From: Strigamia acuminata
Lineage: Eukaryota; Arthropoda; Chilopoda; Geophilomorpha; Linotaeniidae
DNA length: 64,000 bases
Assembly: GCA_949358305.1 (NCBI GenBank)
Contig: OX442317.1
Span: forward strand, 7,010,186 to 7,074,185
Direction of reading: 5' to 3'
The notes below the pieces were generated by a model that was not told the DNA's origin, made no database searches, and saw nothing but the letters and a program-made list of their open reading frames with translations. Positions 55,801 through 64,000 of this stretch are shown in pieces; within the stretch, counting starts at the first letter, position 1, and the number at the start of each line of letters is the position of its first letter. A program made the position numbers and the translations under genes.

Positions 55801-57394
55801 TGGCGAAGAGCTACAAGTGAGAAGACGTCGAGAGTGACTTTAAAGTTTAATCAAAGTTGCATTAAGCTTCAATTTTCTTTCAAGTTCAAACTTTGCTTTT
55901 CTTCGAATGTGCAATTAGAAGCACAGAGGGGTTAAAGTAACAAATTAAAAGTGACAAATTGCTTATTTTTCAGCGGCTAAATTAGATTTACTTTGGCGAA
56001 AATTAAAGAAAAATTGTTTTGCGCGGAAAATTAATATTCCCCTCATCGTTAAGAAACAAAAAAAAAATAAAATAAATAAAAATAAAAATAAAAATAAAAT
56101 AAAAACTCGATTTCAATTTGCAAATTTGCAAATTCCTTCATGGCTATCTGCTAAATAGAATGATATATATTTGAATTGCAATGTAAGAAGCGCAACCTAA
56201 TTGCAAACGAAAACTTCTAATTGGAATTTCGTCCTTTGAAAGAGCAAAAAGCAAACTCCAATAATTATTCCATTAACTAATTGTACAGAATACTAAAATT
56301 TGAGCAAATTCCAAATAAATTAAACACCCAAAAAGAAACCAACTCGTGTTTCTTGACAACTACACCTCCTACCGATGTGTGTTTTCGCACGTTTCTGCAT
56401 AACTTAACTCGGCGAACATTTGTTGTACAAATATGGCTACCGAAATAGACACATTTCCGGTTTCCCATCCCAAAATTTTCCTTCCCGAGTCATAGCGCTA
56501 CACTTTATGATCAATAATTTATATTTTTTGACTTTTTACATTTTTTCTTTACCAAGATAATTTTTTGTGGGTTTTAATTCCGTGATATTGATGTTACACG
56601 CTCCCTGCGGTATCGTCGTGATGAGATTGTACCCGGAAGATAACTGTGGCCGTGTAAATAGCCCCGACACGATCCGACACGTGCTGTTGTCTCCTCCGCA
56701 TGCTCCGCAGTGATCTAGCACTTTATCCGAGCCTATGAGGCCATCACATCCAATGGTCTATGAATAAATTAAAATGAATTTCATGATTAATGATGCACTT
56801 ATTAAAAAATTAAAGTTATTGAACCATCAAATCACATTTTCTTTATGGAATAAATTCCAGAGGAAGGAAAAAAAAAGTGGACTGGATTAACTTTGGATCA
56901 GTTTGAGAGCAAATCTAATTATAATTACACTTTTTTTGTTGTTATTTGTAGTTAATAACTTAATGCGATTAGTTTAATCCAGCTAAAACTAATTATGTAA
57001 ACGAGAAGAAAAGAAAAAGCGAACATTCTAGTGAGTCATTAAAAACAAGGTCACTTAATTCTCCTCTGACACGAAGAGAGAAAAAAGTCGAGATGAAAAA
57101 TTGTATTTTTATTGGTTATTGGACTCGTTCAGTGAAATTTGAATGAAATTTTTTTTTCTCGTCCCTTTACTAATTTAATAAAAATAATACGTAATTCTAT
57201 TTTAACGTTTCACTTTCTAGGTCACGGAATGGCAAACTCATTTTCACTTATCTAACTAAAATAACAAAAAATAAAACACTCCACATCTTGTCCAACTTAA
57301 TTATTATTATTAAATAAATTTGATCAGACAACTCTTGATATTTACTTTAAAATTTTTTTTTTTTTTAAATTATCTTGTTTATCAATTTCAAAAA

Positions 57395-57425
<31 letters not shown>

Positions 57426-60400
57426 AAAACACAGGTAACGATCATTTTTATACATTCAATTTATTTGTCGGGATAATAAATATAAAATTTAAAAAGTTGA
57501 CAGTGTTTTCGACGAAAACTATTTCATTCCAACGGCACTCGGCTCAAGCAAGAGTTTTAAAAGATTACAAGTGTTGTGTTTTATAGCTAATTAATCCACG
57601 CGTTATTTGAAAAGTAAAATGAAATTCCTATACAAGTGTTTTTAAAGCCCGCAATTGTGTATGTTTAGTTGCAGGTGCATTAAAGCTTCCCTTTCTACGC
57701 ATTTCTTTACTCGTTGTAGGCGGCTGAGGTCAAATAGTAAACAAATAGATCTTTTCCTGTTGCGAGTCTTTTGCCAAGAATGCATTAAAGTATATCTAAG
57801 TCAATCCTTTCACCTATTTTTAAAACGTTTCATAATTTTTGACAGATGCTTCATCAAACACAAAAGCTTATAGTTTCGCTTTAAACTCTAATTAGAATAT
57901 TTTCGCTCAACTGAGGAGAATTTGATCAAAGCAAATCTCAGACATGAATTTATAGTTATAGAATTAAAAAAAAAAAATATAGCCAAAAATAATTAATTTT
58001 TATGAATATAATGTCGAATTAACGAAACTTGAAAAGAATTGTTAAAATTTCATTGAAAAAACCCATTTGTCGCTTAAATTAAAGTGTCAATCACATTCTT
58101 CTCATTAAAATATTCCTTAGCGTGTCTGGACATTTAAAAACTTTTATTTCTCGGACAAAACTCTTTACCACAAGAGAAAAATCAAAAAAAGAAAAAGTTA
58201 TTGGTAGTTCTTGCGAACTTTAACCCCATCAACGTTTAAGTAAACAAGTCACCTAACAACATTTTGTTACGAGTGGCGTCAAAGGAGTTAGTGTTCCCGA
58301 CTAAAGTCTAAAAGTTACTTTTTGTATTTATACAGAAAATAAACACGACCAAAGAAAAATAATAACTTGGCGCTGTCTTAATTGCGTGTTATGCTTTTCT
58401 AATACAATAACAACAGTTGGAAAATGTTTTTCTTACCCGTGTGTACACAAGCAGGAGAACTAAGAGGGAAAATCCATAACGTTGCATCCTTCACCAAACC
58501 TGGCACGAAGCCAGAGAGGCAGAGGTCTGCTTTTCAACTTAGTTGCCTTTAAACCTCTGATATTGGTTTGCCTCGTGAACGTCGAGTGCGCTGCTGTGTG
58601 TGTGTGGTCATGTGACTTCATTGTCATGGAACTCGCATATAAATATGAGCAGTTAGGAAATATGTGATTATCTTGAACACATTAAATATGCACGCCCACG
58701 TCATTTTCCACATGTAATGCAGTGGACAAGAGTTTGATCTTTTTTTTTTCCTTCTTAGTATTAAATTAAATATTTTTTTTTTGGCGTCTGCCATTTAATA
58801 TAAAAATTTTAACCTTTTTTTAATCAAACTCGCAGCATATTTCTAGATTATTTTTGATTTATCAATATTTCCAACATGATGTCACCGATTTTATAAAAAT
58901 TCCTTTTTTTAATTCGAAAATTAAATATTTGGTTGTCATTTTGGCAGATTGTGACAATTTGACATGGAGGAAAAAAATCAATGCAGTATAAACTATTGAT
59001 TTTGGTAGATTACTATCAATAAATTACAGCAAACTTCCATTTTATTTCCACATTTTTTCGCGACATAACTCAGAAATCTGACTGATGTCACCTCCCACTT
59101 GCAAATGACCTTAAATACATGCTAATTTTGACTTATTTGCATTTATTGTTGTCATTTTACTTTGACTCATTTTCCTCCATTATATCTGCACAAAAGATGA
59201 CGAATTTCAATGATTTATTGCCCATGCTTCTTTTCTTATTCACTAAGCCATAATTTTTTTACACCTCTAATTAGCTTTGCATGTCTACCGCGCAAATGTC
59301 AATTAAAATCTCGACATTGCAAGGGCGAAAAAAAATCTAAAACGGAACAAAAAACATAGTTAAACCCACACCTTTTGTCATTAAACACCGAAACAGGAAC
59401 TAGAACACACATTTATTTTAATTTATATTCGTCAGGGTTTTACTTAATTCAGATGTCCGACTTAATTATTTAGTTAATGAATTTAAGCAATAAATTAAGT
59501 CAATAAAAAATAATAAAAAAAAAAATTCATTTGATTTGTGCACAACGCTGTAAGACCTTACTAATATTTCATCCATACAATGCTTACACACATTTCCAAC
59601 CTTGGACTGAATAAATAAATAAAATTAAAAAAAAAATTAAAATTTTTAAGAAATTAATTTAAAAAAAAAAAAAAAAAAAAAAATGGCTGATCTCATATGA
59701 TCAATAGAAGATAAAGTAAATTATGACATCACGACAAAAAGTGATGTAACCCCCAAAAAAAAATACCGCGATCAATTGCACACCTCAAATTACAACGACA
59801 CGTTATTTCCGTTGGACGGTTGGACCGCGGTCTCTCTCAGCGGAATGTATGGGGCGGAACTTAATTTTTTCTTCGGTATATATATTTTTTTAATGGCAGA
59901 ATTTGAAGGGGGCAAAAAATAAATAACGACTTTTCAATTTAGTCTGCGAAACGTGGTTTGAGGCTAGATCGAGATTCTACAGTGATCTTTCACACTCTTT
60001 ATCTTGAAATATTTTTTATTGGAACAATTCAGTCAAATTTATGGGGCTATAGAATAGACACGAGTCTTGATAATCTTTCGCTGCTAGGCCTCTTTCCTGC
60101 TGATATAAATTCAATGCTAGGCATCAAATTTAAAGATGGTATTGGCATTGAGGTGAACTGAGACTGCGAGTTGGCCCAACACTCTTATCTCAAATTAGCA
60201 AAAGATTTATTCTTTAATTACGAACGTGCACAACATTGGGCTTTTAATTTGATTAATATTTTCTTTTCTTTTTTTTAAATAAAAAAAGAACAATCCATTT
60301 CTTATAAAAATACGAATTGGAACGCCTTTAAGCTCGATTAGCCATGTTGTTCACGTAGCGGTACTTATTAAAATGTAGCAAATTTGGAACGTTTCCCGTT

Positions 60401-63400
60401 TTTCTTCGTTTTTATTGTCTTTGCTCTTGTTATTGCATTTTCACGCCGTTTTGTAAGGGAAAATTTACTGGAATCCAGGTTAACTAACTAAAAATACTTT
60501 CGCAAACTTTTATGGCTCAAACTCGCTACAACGACGGAACAAACGCCACAAAATTCGTTATATTCGAATAACAAACAAAAAAATTATGTGTAAAATTTTT
60601 CCTTCTACAAATCCGCGTTAACAAACATTTGGGTCAACTAAACCAGCAACAAAATCTGTTATTACCTATTAATAACTATATAATTCACTACACAAAGTGA
60701 CACGCTTGTCAAAATGTGTAATGACGTTCTAATTTCCTATCTGATGCACTTAAATAAGTGTTGAGAATAAACAATGAGCATTGACTGGTGATTTGACTTT
60801 TTACAGCGAGTCAATTACAGCCCACAGTGTAAATAAGCAAGCAAATAAGTTAACAAGATAAAAAAAAATCCTTCCCTAGTACGTGATTTTCATATAAAGT
60901 TACAATATTACTCATGCGTGTCGTTGTGCAAAGAAAAAGGGTTAAAACAGGAACTCCACTACCGAAAACAAAACAAAACTCCGCCGTCTTTCTGAATGAC
61001 TTCACACAACCCGAAAGATGAAAACAACATTTGTGATTTTTGGACGCACACCAGATTTTCGGTCGAGATTCGAGACTTGAGGAGTAGAATGCAGAAACAT
61101 TTCTTACCTTACAAATTCCGCCCACACAGATCCTGTTAGTTGAACCGTTGTGATCACAAGGAGTGCCATCAACCACCTGCTGAGATAATGTGGCGTAAAA
61201 GCGGTAGCCAATAGCCCTACAGTTAAGGGCACATGGATTGGTGGCTGCAAATTACAATTCATCGATCAAACCAATGAGTCATTGCCTTTAATTAACTTTT
61301 CTTTGCTTTTTACATTCGTAGAATGGTTCCCATTTGTACAGTTTGTCCTGATTGAACGCTGCGCACTGTTCTTTCCGAAAATCCGACGGGAATTTGCCGG
61401 GGCAAGCCTGAAAAACGAAACAAAATCATATAATACAATAACTAATCGCAAAAAAAGATAGAAGGTGTACAAGATTGGTGTACAAGTTTTGGGCCTTTAT
61501 TGTTTCGTGTTGTTGCGAGGAACAAAGAGCAGAACACGACTATTGGTATATTGGCTTTGATTTTTACTTAATGTGCACAGGCAGAGCAACTGCAACGAGT
61601 TAGATGTTGCTCTACAGTGATTCTGTGCCGCGAAATGAGAAAATTTCGACTCGGAGTTGTAAAAAAATGCAATAAGTTGCACAAGCGATTGCAATTTTAA
61701 TTCAATACGCGTAGGTTTGGAATCCGATACGGCGCAATGTCTCAAAGCAGATGGAAACATAAACTGTAAACAAAATTAATTTAAAAAAAAAAATTTTAAA
61801 AATTGAAATGTATTAGACATTAGATTACTTTTTTTTTTACGTCCATTTAATCATTAGTTACACCATTTAATAGCATTTAAAATGCAGTAGGTGGTGACGA
61901 AGTCTGATTCCACGCGTGACCATTCAAAGAAAATCAGTTCCAGTTCCTTCAATTTAAAAACACAAAAAAAAATTTTCCTCAAATAAAATAAAATAAATGT
62001 TGCGAGCACATTTTAATTGTTCAAACGGGGCCTAATTCTGCAACTACACACTAAAGCTGAATTTAATGCAGCTAATTTGCCAAAGGATTCACACAACAAG
62101 TGCAACTTCAAAGAGCACTGTTCTAATGCAATTTCCCTCCTCAAATTGCAAGGAAAAGTTTGCAGAAATATGTTATTTTCCACCTTTGTTCCACCTCATT
62201 CCATCAGAGCTTAAAATGCGAAGCACACACACATCCAAGTCGAGTCCAACTTGACAAAAGATCCAGAGGAAAATAAACCAGTTGAATTTAAAAACCTCCT
62301 CATTTTGGTTTCAAACCAATTTCCTGGTAATTAGGCGCATGAAAAGCCCAAGAGTTTTATCAATTCAAGTCAGGCATTAGACTCGAGACATAAAACAAAA
62401 TTTATTTTAGCCAAAGTCCAATCTCTTTCCGAGTTTCTGCTCAAGCAAAACATGATAGAGACGTCATTTCATATGTTCATAAAATACAAGTGTTCCATGA
62501 CCGAGTCACTATTTTAAGGTACCAAGAAAAGCTCCCTCTGCACATGAATGGGTCAAAACAAGAACATTTTGCAAACGCTTTAATCTAGCAAAAGCATCAG
62601 TCTCGACAATGGATATTCCAGGCTCCAAACTTTTCTTTCCCGCCACAAAAAATAAAAAAATTATAATAAGTTTTATTATCTTTTTTTGGTTGCGCAATGT
62701 TATGGTCCATTGACATTTTGGATTTGAATTAACGACCATTATCTCCATTAAATAGCGCCTAGCGGAGTATTTAATTGATAAATTTTCTACAAATGACTTA
62801 TTGCACATCTGGAATAGCAAATTAGCGGATTTACATTTGAACCGAAAGATTATGGAGGCCCTTTGTTTGTACATTTTGCCACTAGACGGAGCTGGGTGCT
62901 GGAAATTATGGAAGCACAGCACATCTCAAAGCGATTTTTGATGTGTTCCGTATTATTATTATTTTCTAATATAGAAATTATTAGTTCCAAGCCACCAGCA
63001 GCAAAAAATTTACTAATAAATAAAAATAATAACAGTAATAAAACTGCTGCATCAATGTAAGTAACATCATTTGAAAATACCAGTAACCAAGATTAAAATT
63101 TAAAAAAAAAATAAGAATAAATAAGAATAATAATCTCAATATAAATCGAAAAAAGGCAAGAAAATGCACAATAAAAAGGGGAAAAATTTACAATACTACT
63201 GATAAAATACAATGGGTTCCACTATCCATCTGGATCTTGCATTGAAACTCCACTCACCTTAGAATTGCACAATTGATGTCTGATATAAACCCCGACACAC
63301 CTATTGTGCGTCTTGTTTGAAGATAAATGTCGAAGTCTGAGTCGCCGATTCTTGGCGTATAAATTTGTTTTGAACAATTGACTTCTAAAGAAATAAAAAA

Positions 63401-63631
63401 AAAAAAAAATTAAAAAAAAAAATATATATTATTAAAAAAAAAAAAATTTTTTTGGACCATAAGTCACACCACAAAAGATTCATCCATAAATTCAACTTCC
63501 TCTTACTTATGAATCAAAGGCCGCGCTCGACACTCTCTGGTCTGCACCGAAACTCCACCTCCGCAGGTTCTGGAACATTCAGACCATGTTGACCAAGTGC
63601 TCCAGGTGCCGATGAATTTGCCTTTTTTCCC
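46841..63631 (-). CDS. ADAMTS-like protein (TSP1, Cys-rich, spacer, six TSP1, PLAC), 5'-incomplete
   Basis: Exons, 5' to 3': 63631-63507, 63384-63258, 61407-61314, 61244-61108, 56757-56553, 55810-55638, 54502-54232, 54173-54044, 53969-53765, 48100-47924, 47820-47656, 47585-47406, 47348-47195, 46956-46841. All junctions keep phase (2259 nt, 752 codons). Domains: TSP1 ([12 protein letters not shown] ... [16 protein letters not shown]), Cys-rich ([48 protein letters not shown]), spacer, then TSP1 repeats with [42 protein letters not shown] and WTLCSASC, and a C-terminal PLAC domain ([19 protein letters not shown]). There is no protease or Kunitz domain, so it resembles ADAMTSL4/THSD4-type or insect lonely-heart-type proteins rather than papilin. 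It should be a secreted matrix organiser. The start and signal peptide lie beyond the right edge. A copia element sits in the 53765/48100 intron. Confidence 0.9.
48104..48108. repeat. Copia target-site duplication AAAAG (left)
   Basis: AAAAG here matches 52884-52888. On the minus strand it reads CTTTT, part of the polypyrimidine tract of the ADAMTS-like acceptor CTTTTCAG. Confidence 0.92.
48109..48287 (+). repeat. 5' LTR of the copia element
   Basis: It runs from TGTTGGAATG to CACCATCA (TG..CA) and contains AATAAA near 48,210. It matches 52705-52883. Confidence 0.95.
48288..48302 (+). promoter_or_regulatory. Primer-binding site, initiator tRNA-Met half molecule
   Basis: GGTTATGGGTCCAAC follows the LTR directly. 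Drosophila copia uses GGTTATGGGCCCAG, complementary to the anticodon region of initiator tRNA-Met rather than its 3' end. The same type of priming is inferred here, with one or two changes. Confidence 0.75.
48508..52656 (+). CDS. Copia Gag-Pol polyprotein (1382 aa)
   Basis: A single intact ORF. Gag starts with [22 protein letters not shown]-type sequence (UBN2/copia Gag) and has a CCHC knuckle (C223, C226, H231, C236). Protease has [11 protein letters not shown] (D322). Integrase comes before RT, as in copia: HHRFGHLN ... CEICAKGK zinc site, catalytic D517, D580 and E616. A linker with two AT-hook-like motifs (GPGRPK near 806-811, KPGRPSK near 817-823) follows. RT has [33 protein letters not shown] and YVDD at 1059-1062. 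RNase H has [25 protein letters not shown] and HIDMRFHF. All catalytic residues are present. The AT-hook pair is unusual and may tether the integrase or integration complex to AT-rich DNA, which is inference. Confidence 0.96.
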   Translation: MESVRGFKVEKLGEDNYESWKTEMKNVLICNKLWAYVCKRTVKPEATEEAPNTTAVNEWLEKDEIALATIGLGINRTHQGAISSATTSAEAWDKLEAFFQPKGPHRKMFLFKKLINMRKSDDETMNAHLNNFDETAQNLKQTGSTLDDDLLVILLMDTLPDTFALFRSSIKMRETLPDLAAVKIKLLQEDEDLRKNEKAPQNALAAKTFAKNNNHPFKFKGKCNKCGLVGHLAKDCRRKRPGHAGKSNNTDKTVDAVALTATVVSTYQIVDENVMPTERDEKVTPTERDVTIATTIDQPELANYAVAYQSNHAINNIEWCLDSGASRHMCKNREMFSSLNETMKGTIRTASKTYVKSEGLGKIHLDMDDYDKPIVLEDVMFAPDLSGNLMSVPRITSQGAEVIFTEKTATISKKGKTVMKAERRGDMFIVRTKPLQIANVATGKISLNSKTWHHRFGHLNLGALQQLRKYEMVNGLKFDTANETFDCEICAKGKIHRSSHPSSSTRADDVLDLIHSDICGPMPTTSLGGAKYFATFIDDKSRYTEVAILKERGEIFRAFQNFKRRVELETGRKIKKIRSDNAKEYVSATFTKFLEEEGIRRQLSVEYTPKQNGVSERMNRTLCEMARCMMIESNLPPPLWAEIIDSAVFIRNRCPTKSLENQTPFEVWHGKKPFIGFLRRLGSKAIVLQQGPGKGKFEAKGTELTLIGYSAESKAYKLYDAARRRVVKSCHVKIFESTDAISNNGEKSFADPFFIFPSFDEPESPPPDAITARNNDNEVETEGEIDVDEADAQIPIENQPAETKRGPGRPKLVRTGKPGRPSKQYNLIRTHDIEPANENQETAFDPNEDHANFVCGSLPSDPITVEEAMSRDDRNEWREAMQNEIDALKEMGTWILVDKPKNRKVIFSRWVFRIKRDKQGNIDRYKGRLVAKGFMQKEGVDFNETYAPVVRYNSIRTLIAYAVEKGWLIHQMDVVAAYIQGELDEEIFMRQPDGFIEEGQEEKVCLLKKSLYGLKQAGRNWHKKLSRHLRKKMKLNRSNKDPCVFYRLEDGKSVIIAVYVDDLIVITENTETMNKVKSDLSEKFRMTDIGSLKYCLGIEVNQNEKDHTVQITQTKYIDEILERFNMTNCNTVSTPIDPALKLTKEMSPKTNEEKEKMKNVPYRELIGALIYLSNSTRPDLAFAVSSLSRFCANPGETHWKAAKRVLSYLKGTRKLGITYEKTEENLYGFADADWGGDIDDRRSTTGYVFILAGSPISWASKKQHTVALSTMEAEYMAVSEAAKELLHLRGLLIELGCQTMQQEATDVFCDNQAAICFSQDHSSYHNSKHIDMRFHFAKEVVEDKKMSLHYLPTTQMAADVFTKGLYRPKHEDCLKMLNLFLS
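52692..52704 (+). promoter_or_regulatory. Polypurine tract of the copia element
   Basis: GATGAGAAGGAG lies directly before the 3' LTR start and would prime plus-strand synthesis. Confidence 0.7.
52705..52883 (+). repeat. 3' LTR of the copia element
   Basis: Identical by eye to 48109-48287. It is followed by AAAAG (52884-52888), the target duplication. Confidence 0.95.
52889..53764 (-). other. Remainder of the ADAMTS-like intron beyond the copia element
   Basis: AT-rich sequence without exon-like frames or recognised repeats. Confidence 0.5.
55083..55579. mobile_element. Non-autonomous DNA element with TIRs of about 30 bp
   Basis: The left end AGTGTTTGCGGGATGCATTT continues to TTTCCCTTA and is inverted at the right end (TAAGGGAAAAATGCATCTCG then CAAACTCTCT). 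The interior holds direct repeats of TTGAATTTTAGGCCC. It lies in the ADAMTS-like intron between exons 55638 and 54502, with its right end 58 bp from the exon. Confidence 0.65.
56758..58436 (-). other. ADAMTS-like intron, left part
   Basis: AT-rich, with homopolymer and (AAAAT)n runs near 57,352-57,430. No exon with matching phase was found. Confidence 0.5.
58437..58487 (-). CDS. Alternative first coding exon with a signal peptide (ADAMTS-like short isoform)
   Basis: On the minus strand ATG at 58,487 gives [17 protein letters not shown], a good signal peptide of 17 codons, followed by a strong donor (CGG|GTAAGA) in phase 0. The next downstream exon of the ADAMTS-like gene (56757-56553) also starts in phase 0 ([12 protein letters not shown]). 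The joined protein would keep the [10 protein letters not shown] region, spacer, six TSP1 and PLAC but lack the first TSP1 and most of the Cys-rich domain. This fits an internal promoter. Chance is possible for so short an exon, but ATG, hydrophobic core, donor and phase all agree. Confidence 0.6.
58636..58647. promoter_or_regulatory. TATA-like element near the alternative first exon
   Basis: CATATAAATATG (minus strand CATATTTATATG) lies 150 bp upstream of the candidate ATG. The better TATA match (TATAAATA) is on the plus strand, so its direction is unclear. Confidence 0.3.
58648..61107 (-). other. ADAMTS-like intron, right part
   Basis: AT-rich, with a long A-run at about 59,660-59,682. No supported gene. 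GTAAGGGAAAATTTACT near 60,454 resembles the terminus of the 55,083 element. Confidence 0.5.
61408..63257. other. ADAMTS-like intron between exons 2 and 3
   Basis: About 1.85 kb of AT-rich sequence with no further exon of the host gene. It contains the candidate plus-strand exon at 62,908-63,056. Confidence 0.5.
62908..63056 (+). CDS. Weak candidate first exon of a nested antisense gene
   Basis: ATG at 62,908 opens [20 protein letters not shown], a plausible signal peptide, followed by an Asn/Lys-rich stretch and a GTAAGT donor at 63,057. No partner exon was found in the rest of the window. It is on the opposite strand to the ADAMTS-like gene. It may be chance. Confidence 0.2.
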
Positions 63632-64000
63632 CTAGTAAAATAAATAAATAAATAAATAAATTACAAATCTTCAAAAAACCTAATCCCCTTTGATAGAATA
63701 CACAACTTACATAATGCAATACAAAGATAAACGAGAAAAAAACTACAAATTAATCACAGGTTAAAAATAAAAGCAAAAAAAGGTAACCCCAACCTGTTTG
63801 AAACGTCTGAAAGGATGTTATTATGCAAATAATTTTTTTCCCATGCAGATTTCCGAAAAAAGATTGATAAAATTGTAGATAAACTCCTACGAAACACATT
63901 TTAAGACCTCTATTCTAATACTCGGGATACAGCCTTGATCCAAGTGGCCTCTGGTGAGAGATTGACGCGTTATTATACCCTGATGTCTGAGAGATTAGGG
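63632..64000. other. Right edge, upstream intron of the ADAMTS-like gene
   Basis: AT-rich sequence with an (AAAT)n run near 63,640-63,660. No exon was recognised. The missing 5' exons of the ADAMTS-like gene lie beyond the window. Confidence 0.5.

Noticed and set aside
46841-63631. ADAMTS-like gene considered as papilin or as an ADAMTS protease
   Set aside because: No Kunitz domains follow the TSP1 repeats and no metalloprotease or disintegrin exon is seen in the window. A protease upstream of 64,000 cannot be fully excluded, but PLAC with six C-terminal TSP1 fits ADAMTSL better.

Overview
The window is eukaryotic and almost certainly from an arthropod, perhaps a crustacean or a basal hexapod. 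Evidence: spliced genes with GT..AG introns in AT-rich DNA; a three-Ig, GPI-tailed DIP/IgLON-type gene; an ADAMTS-like extracellular-matrix gene; single-domain C-type lectins; and BEL/Pao, Ty3/gypsy and Ty1/copia retroelements together with many MITEs. I cannot name the species. The retroelement coding regions are visibly more GC-rich than the host DNA around them.

Layout. 1-2.7 kb: 3' part of a BEL/Pao element. 2.7-5.1 kb: AT-rich spacer with a TA-flanked MITE. 5,126-17,780: a complete, apparently very young Ty3/gypsy element. It has 990-bp LTRs that look identical, a tRNA-Phe primer site, gag, a -1 frameshift signal, pol with four AT-hooks, a small hydrophobic ORF and a 610-aa ORF3 with paired DnaJ-type CxxCxGxG motifs. 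It sits at the left edge of a tandem duplication of about 4.2 kb (4.83-5.12 kb plus 17.78-21.69 kb, then 21.69-26.1 kb). Each duplicate carries a two-exon C-type lectin gene. 26-29.7 kb: spacer.

29,677-37,172 (+): the 3' nine exons of a DIP/IgLON-like cell-surface gene (three Ig domains, linker, GPI-type tail), with four MITE-like insertions in its introns. 39.0-45.3 kb: a locally duplicated region. It holds an LRR gene (minus, 43,087-44,579), a broken copy of the LRR gene's 3' end, and a large foldback/palindromic transposon cluster (40.48-42.84 kb) that splits the broken copy. 45,326-46,328 (+): a three-exon gene for an unrecognised 226-aa protein, divergent from the LRR gene.

46,841-63,631 (-): fourteen coding exons of an ADAMTS-like gene (TSP1, Cys-rich, spacer, six more TSP1, PLAC; 752 codons in the window, 5' end outside). 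An intact Ty1/copia element (48,109-52,883) lies in one of its introns. The copia target duplication falls exactly on the polypyrimidine tract of a splice acceptor and so leaves a usable acceptor. A separate signal-peptide exon at 58,437-58,487 is in phase with exon 5 and suggests a short isoform from an internal promoter.

The most unusual signals are the gypsy element's non-envelope ORF3, the AT-hooks found independently in a gypsy and a copia polyprotein, and the copia insertion into an acceptor site. All gene models come from reading splice signals, phases and domain motifs by eye. No database search was possible.
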